NCBI GenBank assembly: GCA_019843655.1
Contig: JACDQD010000105.1
Coordinates: forward strand, 1,612,001-1,676,000
Direction of reading: 5' to 3'
From: Lethocerus indicus
Lineage: Eukaryota > Arthropoda > Insecta > Hemiptera > Belostomatidae
DNA length: 64,000 nt
Made by a program: the position numbers and the translations under genes. The notes under the pieces are model-generated. The model was not told the origin of the DNA. It ran no database searches and worked only from the letters and a program-made list of their open reading frames with translations. Of the stretch, positions 58,501-64,000 are shown in pieces; position 1 is the first letter of the stretch, and each line of letters starts with the position of its first letter.

Positions 58501-59641
58501 CTGAAAATTCTCAAATACCGATGCAATCTGAGCTTCTCAGTCTCCCACCTCAGTGTTTGTCACTCATTTTCCTGCTCACAGTTGTTGTTGCCATGCTAGT
58601 TAAGGTAAATATTGATTTCATCCTTTAATTATATCTAGGTATTTTCCCAGCTAGGTTGGATGTTTTAGTTAATTTTATGATTTGATCCTAGTAAAAAAAG
58701 TCATAACTTATCCTTCTTAAGAAGATGCTTTTCAAATAAATACAGTATTTATCATTGTAAAGTTAAATGCATTTGGACAGTAGAATTCTTGTTATATTCT
58801 GAAAAACTATTTACTGTTTTATATAATCTTATAATAGTTATAGTAATAGTGTATAATAGAAAAAATACCAAACCACACAGAGGACATGGAAGATCTAAAG
58901 AAATATGGTATTCCAAACCTTCAGAATCTATAAAACAGGTATTCCAAACTGGATAGTAGTTTTAACAGTATAATTGTCATATAATCTAGAGTACAGTATA
59001 GAATTGAGATCTATTGAAGTTAACAACATTAATTGCAGTTTTGATTTTCACAGTGATCCAAAGTCACTCAGACCAGTACAGCACAAACCTAAATGTGAAT
59101 ACATTAAAAAGACAGGATCATTTAATACAACAATTGTTTTAATCAGTATATTTTATTATTGAAATGAGCTAAATCACTTACATAAGTGTCCTTGCAATAT
59201 TATTTTAGTTTCAATATTGTTTTAATTATCATTTTGTAGTTATGACAACTTATCCTCATTTGAAGCAGATAACAGGATAGCTCTATTCTTAATATTTGTA
59301 ATCTAAACTGAATATTTAAAATATTTTTATTTATTTTTGATTTGGTTTGATTTCAGGTGTATTTCATCGGTGTGGTCTGGGGTTGTTACAAATATTTGAC
59401 TTTGAGGTTGGTGTCTACCCAGAGGACAATTCATTTTATAGATACAGAATTTGCTGACGCACAGGGCCTCCTCCCCGACTATGAGACAGCCATCAAGTTC
59501 CCAACTCCGCCACCCTCTTACGCCTCTGCCACTGCTAACGCTAATGCCCAACCTCCACAGCCACAACAGCAGCCGCAGCCGCAACCTTACCAACCGCCCC
59601 AACCAAACAACCCTTCCCCGAATCCAAACCAAGTCCCTTAA
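55505..59641 (+). CDS. LAPTM4: Lysosome-associated transmembrane protein, LAPTM4 type
   Basis: Five exons: 55505-55609, 57441-57666, 58158-58296, 58448-58604, 59357-59641; 303 residues, with phases 0, 1, 2, 0 consistent. A cysteine-rich start with CCFCCHVRTGTIFLG (residues 17-31) is the family signature before TM1. TM2 lies at about 112-135 (FVVITFCTFAITLLMVYGAI), TM3 at about 140-170 (PFFCMQVFDFCIA..LSALSYLCYLP) and TM4 at about 193-215. The cytosolic tail contains LPDY (248-251) and PPSY (261-264), PY motifs of the kind that bind Nedd4-family WW domains for lysosomal sorting, then a Pro/Gln-rich end. The loop encoded by exon 2 is longer and more acidic than in human LAPTM4A (233 residues). 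Family members sit in late endosomal and lysosomal membranes. The start is the first ATG after a strong acceptor. Confidence 0.93.
58893..58952 (+). mobile_element. Tail-only relic of the Penelope-like family in LAPTM4 intron 4
   Basis: GGTATTCCAAACCTTCAGAA, then ATAAAACAGGTATTCCAAACT: the two TATTCCAAAC boxes at the same spacing as in 37,180-37,216. No ribozyme-like core remains. Confidence 0.5.
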
Positions 59642-59649
59642 AGCTTCCA

Positions 59650-59655
59650 AATAAA
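59650..59655 (+). terminator. Candidate poly(A) signal of LAPTM4
   Basis: AATAAA begins 9 bp after the stop codon. It is unusually close, so further AATAAA copies downstream (for example near 59,933) may be used instead. Confidence 0.4.
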
Positions 59656-60550
59656 AGCTTGGTATCCCTTTGTTTATTTCTCTTAAAACTTATTTTATTA
59701 TTTACACAAATTATTTCTAATAAATTGAAATGTGTTAATCGCTTTGTATAATAGTAAAACCCTGCTTAATAGACTCCTGATAAAAACAAGTTGTACAACT
59801 GGAGAATTCAAAGCCCCACAGTTCGTTGGAGACAATGTCTTATTATATTCATGTGGGAATGTGAAACTAGTTTCTTGTAACATTCTTAAGAATTCTTAAT
59901 TTTCAATTTTTTCAACTGCAATATTTGATTAAATAAATACTTTTATTTAAGTTCTGCAGAAGGTTTTGTGTCAGAAGTCATTTCTCAGTAAACAAGTCTG
60001 GTGATGTAGGTGTAAGGGAGAATGAGTGAGGTATAATTTTTGAAACATTGCACTAATATTATTTATGTGTATGTATATATTCTGCACGAAAGTTCAGTAA
60101 GGGCTCCCACTACAATGTAACAGGATTAAGCAGGGTTTTACTGTATCTCAATTGTTATGGGTTTTTGTACTTTTGCAGTGAGGCTTTTATTCTTGTTTGT
60201 AAGGAATTATTCATATCTGAACACATTATCACACTTTTATTTCGTACTGTGTAATTATTGTGAGTAAGTATTATATACCACCTGTTATTTCTTATATTGT
60301 CTATTTTAGAAGTTTTCCCTGTATTCATTATCCTCAGTAATAGGCTTTAGTAAGTATCCCTAAAAGAATAAAAAGGAAACAAAAATCATACATTTTAGCT
60401 TATATTAAAATGAAAATAATTAATATTATCGATAATGTTGGGATAGTTAGATATTGATGTCAGAATTGGTATATACATATGTATCTTAATTGTATGTTCA
60501 CATTCCTTAAATTGATTGTATCCTTAATGGTACTAAATGTTTGAGAAAAA

Positions 60551-60621
<71 letters not shown>

Positions 60622-62079
60622 GTTGTATATTTAATTTAGATTAATTTAAAATTAGATCTTGTACATTATAGTCTAAAGGAAGATAATGAGAGAGAATATT
60701 GTTTTGAATAAAATTGGATATGAAGAAGAAAGAATTGGCATTATATTACAAATGTTGGTTACAGTGTTCATATATTTTTGTGGATTTGAAAATATTTAAC
60801 TTGTCACTTAATAAATAATATTTTAACAGGAGATATGGCCTTTAATCATGCATATGATGAATCTCTATAAAAATCAGTATCAATAGTGATTCTTAGGTCC
60901 AATTTAATTGAACTGAAGTTACATTTTTAAGCATTAGGGTAGTAATTTGCTCTTATCTGAACCTCTTTAAATCTTCTGACTTTTATAGTGAGCTCATAAG
61001 ACTGAAAAAGGCTTATCGAATTTTAAAAAGGAATTCTTCAATCTATTAGGTTAATTGTTAAAAGTGAAACATCTATGCTGTATTATGATGTATAATAGGT
61101 GAATGCTTCTGAAAAACTTTGAGCCAGTTTAATTAAAATTATTTTGTTTCTATCTTGTTATTAACTTTTCCTCTGTTGTTCTTTTAGGTTTTTTTGCGAA
61201 TTAAATAAAGTAAATAGAGAAAAGGCTAAGTACAAAACAAGTTTATCATCATTAATAATGCGATGCTCAGTCTGTGAGTGAAGCAAAAGGTGTTTCAGAA
61301 GTGTATCAAATGCACTAGTGAATTACATACTCTTATGTGGGTGTTTGTGATTTATTTAAAGTGCCTATACCAGCTATAGCTAAGGCTAATCAGCATTACT
61401 TATTTTTATTTGTATGAGTTTTCCAAAACAATTTTATTTAGAATAAATGATTAAGTCAATATCTAATTCTCATTCTTACAGTGAAAGGTATGTCATTTTT
61501 CTGTCAGCATTAGCCAGTTTTATTTACAAATAAAACCTTTAAAGCTTCAAAATAAATTGTATTGAATATACAATATCAGTAACACCGACATAAATTGTTA
61601 TTTAAAATAATACTATAAATTTCATTAACAATATCTGATCTTCTTTCACATTGTTGAATATACTAATTTTAATGTTATATTGTGAAAGTTGTATAATTGC
61701 ATATTATTTCTATTCTTTGTAATAATTTTGAAACTATCTAAACTGATTACTGTTCACTGTATTTTAGCTACCATTCAAAATTATGAAAATGAATATCATA
61801 TCATTAATTAACAGTATTAGTAGTTACAGTAATTTAACAAAATTAATATCTCTTCCTGTAGAGGTTTATTTAACAAATAAAAGTGCACTGTTTATTAGAT
61901 TTTTTTAATTTAGTATAATTTCATTAATGCTATACTGAAGGGATAAAAATTACATTGAAATCATACAGAATTAAATGAAGTTTGCATGTTTATTTAAAGG
62001 GATTTAAATAAAATATATATTTAATTGTACAATATATTTATGGGATTTCATATTAATAAAACCTTTTTTCAATTGTATA
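59656..62079. other. Very AT-rich, CpG-poor intergenic DNA or LAPTM4 3' UTR
   Basis: I see no exon or recognisable RNA. It contains a long TA microsatellite. CpG is almost absent, continuing the depletion seen in LAPTM4 introns. The first part could be an extended 3' UTR. Confidence 0.4.
60555..60621. repeat. (AT)n microsatellite
   Basis: AT run of about 67 bp, interrupted once by a G. Confidence 0.95.
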
Positions 62080-62085
62080 TTTATT
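62080..62085 (-). terminator. Candidate poly(A) signal of ClpP
   Basis: TTTATT on the + strand, about 190 bp after the ClpP stop codon. Others lie further out (61,989). Confidence 0.35.
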
Positions 62086-62274
62086 TGAGCTCTAACATAC
62101 ACAGTTTTTACTTGACAGTTTTCAAGAATTCCTACATTAAGAAATGTAAAATGCACTGAACATTTAGGTTCACAGGGTAAAAAAATTAACTGTTCACATT
62201 CTCTTAATAGAATTATATATAATATAATAATCCACAAATACTGAGGAGAAAGGGCTGCTCATCCCATATGTTAT

Positions 62275-63111
62275 TCAATTTTCAGATTCTAAACTGGATG
62301 GAGAAATTGGTGGTGTATCTTTAGGGGATGTTAATGAGTCAGCATTCAATGGTTTAGACTTTGGAGTTGGTAATAAATTATCAGAACTGATTGACTGAGA
62401 TTCTTTCTTTTCACTTTCCATTTTACCTTTCACAAGGGGTGGGTGCTCAAGAATCGTATCAATCAGGCCAAATTCTTTGGCTGCAACAGGTGACATAAAT
62501 TTATCCCGCTCTACACTCTGATCAATCACACCATACGGCTGTCCAGTGTGTTTCACATACAGTTGATTGATCTGTCGTTTTAATGTTATTATTTCTTCCG
62601 CTTGAATTAAAATATCGGTCGCCTGTCCTTTGACACCTCCCGATGGTTGATGAATCATTATCCGTGAATTTGGAAGTGAATGCCTCATTGAATGTGTTCC
62701 TGCAGCAAGTAACAAGCTAGCCATACTGCAAGCTTGGCCGACGCACCACGTGGACACTGGCGGTAAAATATACTGCATTGTATCGTAAATTGCCAATCCT
62801 GCAGTTACACTTCCACCAGGACTATTTATATACATATGGATGGGCTTCTTGCTATTTTCTGATTGAAGAAATAACAATTGGGCTACTACTACAGAGGCCA
62901 CATCATCATTAATAGGTCCCATTAAACAAATAATCCTTTCTTTCAGAAGTCTTGAATAAATATCGTAAGAACGTTCACCACGACCAGTCTGTTCCACTAC
63001 GATTGGCACCAAAGGTGAATTTTTCCGAATACCACAGTGAAAAAACCTCTGAAGGTATCGAATACTACCACATTTCCTTGAGAGGAGCGCAGGTTTATGC
63101 CACAAAGACAT
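62275..63111 (-). CDS. ClpP: Mitochondrial ClpP serine protease, intronless
   Basis: A single exon of 278 residues. ClpP forms the double-heptamer protease chamber that works with the ClpX unfoldase in the mitochondrial matrix. The first 30 or so residues are rich in Arg, Lys, Ser and aromatics and almost acid-free, as expected for a matrix-targeting peptide. The catalytic triad is Ser129 ([15 protein letters not shown]), His154 ([10 protein letters not shown]) and Asp203 (ERDKFMS). All three are 24 lower than the human Ser153/His178/Asp227 numbering. [17 protein letters not shown] (94-110) is the oxyanion-loop region. A Ser/Pro-rich tail of about 55 residues follows the core, longer than the human extension and without known domain. 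The start is the first ATG in a frame that fits the targeting peptide. Lack of introns could mean a retrocopy, but no poly(A) tract or target-site duplication is visible and the frame is intact. Confidence 0.97.
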   Translation of the reverse strand: MSLWHKPALLSRKCGSIRYLQRFFHCGIRKNSPLVPIVVEQTGRGERSYDIYSRLLKERIICLMGPINDDVASVVVAQLLFLQSENSKKPIHMYINSPGGSVTAGLAIYDTMQYILPPVSTWCVGQACSMASLLLAAGTHSMRHSLPNSRIMIHQPSGGVKGQATDILIQAEEIITLKRQINQLYVKHTGQPYGVIDQSVERDKFMSPVAAKEFGLIDTILEHPPLVKGKMESEKKESQSISSDNLLPTPKSKPLNADSLTSPKDTPPISPSSLESEN

Positions 63112-63582
63112 GTTGAAGAGACACTATTTCCGAATTTATTGAGATCACATAAAAATAATCAAGTTATTTATTTTAAGTTTTATAAATAATTAATATAAAT
63201 ATTAGACCATTCTTGTGTAAAAGTACCGACAAAACAACCGACAGAAAAAACAATACGTTAACAACGTTGAAACCTTCCAATTTCAGATGTGTGACAATCA
63301 CATATGATTAACTGACTCTTTGGGAAGTGATATTAAAATTACAGTTTAATAATATCTTGCTTTAATAATAAAAATAAACAAATATCAACACTATTAATAT
63401 CATCCAGACATATTAAGTATAATTTATCAATAAAAAATTTTACATAAACTTTAAAATACATTATAATGTATTTCATTTTTAATGTAATGTTTCTGTTTGT
63501 ATACTTGAACTTATTATACGTAAATTATATGTACAAACTTTAAATTATGGTGTCACTGTCCTTTTATGTTAGCTGTGATAAT
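63112..63582. promoter_or_regulatory. Presumed ClpP promoter, possibly bidirectional
   Basis: About 470 bp separate the ClpP ATG (minus strand) from an ATG on the + strand in a TATGGCGGCAAG context, which resembles a YY1-type ATGGCGGC element. I see no TATA box. Confidence 0.35.
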
Positions 63583-63652
63583 ATGGCGGCAAGATTTGCT
63601 TTCGTTAGTGTAATCTATGTGGACCAATTCCTTTACTTCTTAACATCTCTGA
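63583..63652 (+). CDS. Possible first coding exon of a divergent gene (partial)
   Basis: ATG GCG GCA starts a 23-codon open frame with a hydrophobic peptide (MAARFAFVSVIYVDQF, then LYFLTSL) that runs into a good donor, CTGA|GTAAGT, at 63,653. The unspliced frame stops two codons later, so splicing is needed for it to continue. Later exons would lie beyond the window. I do not recognise the protein. The hydrophobic start could be a signal anchor. Confidence 0.3.
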
Positions 63653-64000
63653 GTAAGTAGACTGCTACTTATTTACTTACTTTTAGGTTCTAAGTTGTGT
63701 AATTGTACGCGTTTTAGCGCATTGAAATAATATTGTTCTGAACTAATGAGGAGGGTTATACAAATTGATAATTTCATAGTTTATACAACAAACTAAGTAA
63801 CAATATTAATATGACTTCAGCTACTTTTGAAATATTTTAAGAAGAATTTTAAATATAGAAATATTGAACAATTCATATAAACTTATTAGAAAACTAAGTT
63901 TCATTAATTTTCCCATGTATCAAAAACCAGAACATTTAAGTTTTCTATTGAATAAGTCTATATTGCTACAAACAATTTCTTTATATATTTAGGTAGTTAG
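63653..64000. other. AT-rich DNA, possibly intron of the divergent gene
   Basis: I see no exon. A TTATATATTTAG acceptor-like string lies at the very end of the window. Confidence 0.3.

Noticed and set aside
59327..59654. Minus-strand 107-codon and + strand 67-codon frames over LAPTM4 exon 5.
   Set aside because: Shadows of the Pro/Gln-rich LAPTM4 tail.
62275..63111. ClpP as a processed pseudogene.
   Set aside because: The frame is intact with full catalytic triad and targeting peptide, and no poly(A) tract or target duplication is visible.

Overview
This window looks like nuclear DNA of an arthropod, most likely an insect with a large, intron-rich, AT-rich genome. Genes are split by canonical GT..AG introns. 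Relics of a Penelope-like retroelement are scattered through it, one intron seems to exceed 36 kb, and the protein set is typical of animals. I found no bacterial-style operons, CRISPR arrays or intact transposase or reverse transcriptase genes.

Layout. (1) 1-36,444 has no coding exon I can support. Because 36,445-36,823 (minus strand) is a first coding exon of an adenosine-type GPCR whose later exons are not visible, this stretch is probably one very long intron. Inside it, 5,905-12,545 is a satellite domain in which a 105-bp family (A) and a family built on a 20-21-bp core (B) alternate as A-B-A-B-A-B. (2) 34.5-37.4 kb holds a 5'-truncated Penelope-like element with an 81-bp near-perfect inverted repeat, plus related tails; each terminal tail carries a hammerhead-ribozyme-like motif. 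Degraded copies lie at 1.0, 26.6, 30.0, 53.2 and 58.9 kb. (3) 40,110-41,615 (+) is a three-exon TMEM121-family membrane protein. It is convergent with (4) a complete ten-exon ammonium transporter, Amt, on the minus strand (42,482-49,481, 461 residues reconstructed, phases consistent at every junction). (5) 55,505-59,641 (+) is a five-exon LAPTM4-type lysosomal protein (303 residues). (6) 62,275-63,111 (-) is an intronless mitochondrial ClpP protease, possibly divergent from the first exon of another gene at 63,583 (+).

The genes do not form a pathway: ammonium/pH transport, adenosine signalling, lysosomal sorting and mitochondrial proteolysis are simply neighbours. The strongest large-scale pattern is compositional. 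CpG is common from 1 to about 38 kb and from about 44.2 to 55.5 kb, but nearly absent in the introns and intergenic DNA at about 40.6-44.2 kb and 55.6-62 kb. This suggests germline gene-body methylation, with one boundary inside Amt.

Exon structures were worked out by hand from splice signals, reading phase and remembered family patterns. No database search was run. Coordinates of degraded repeats are approximate.
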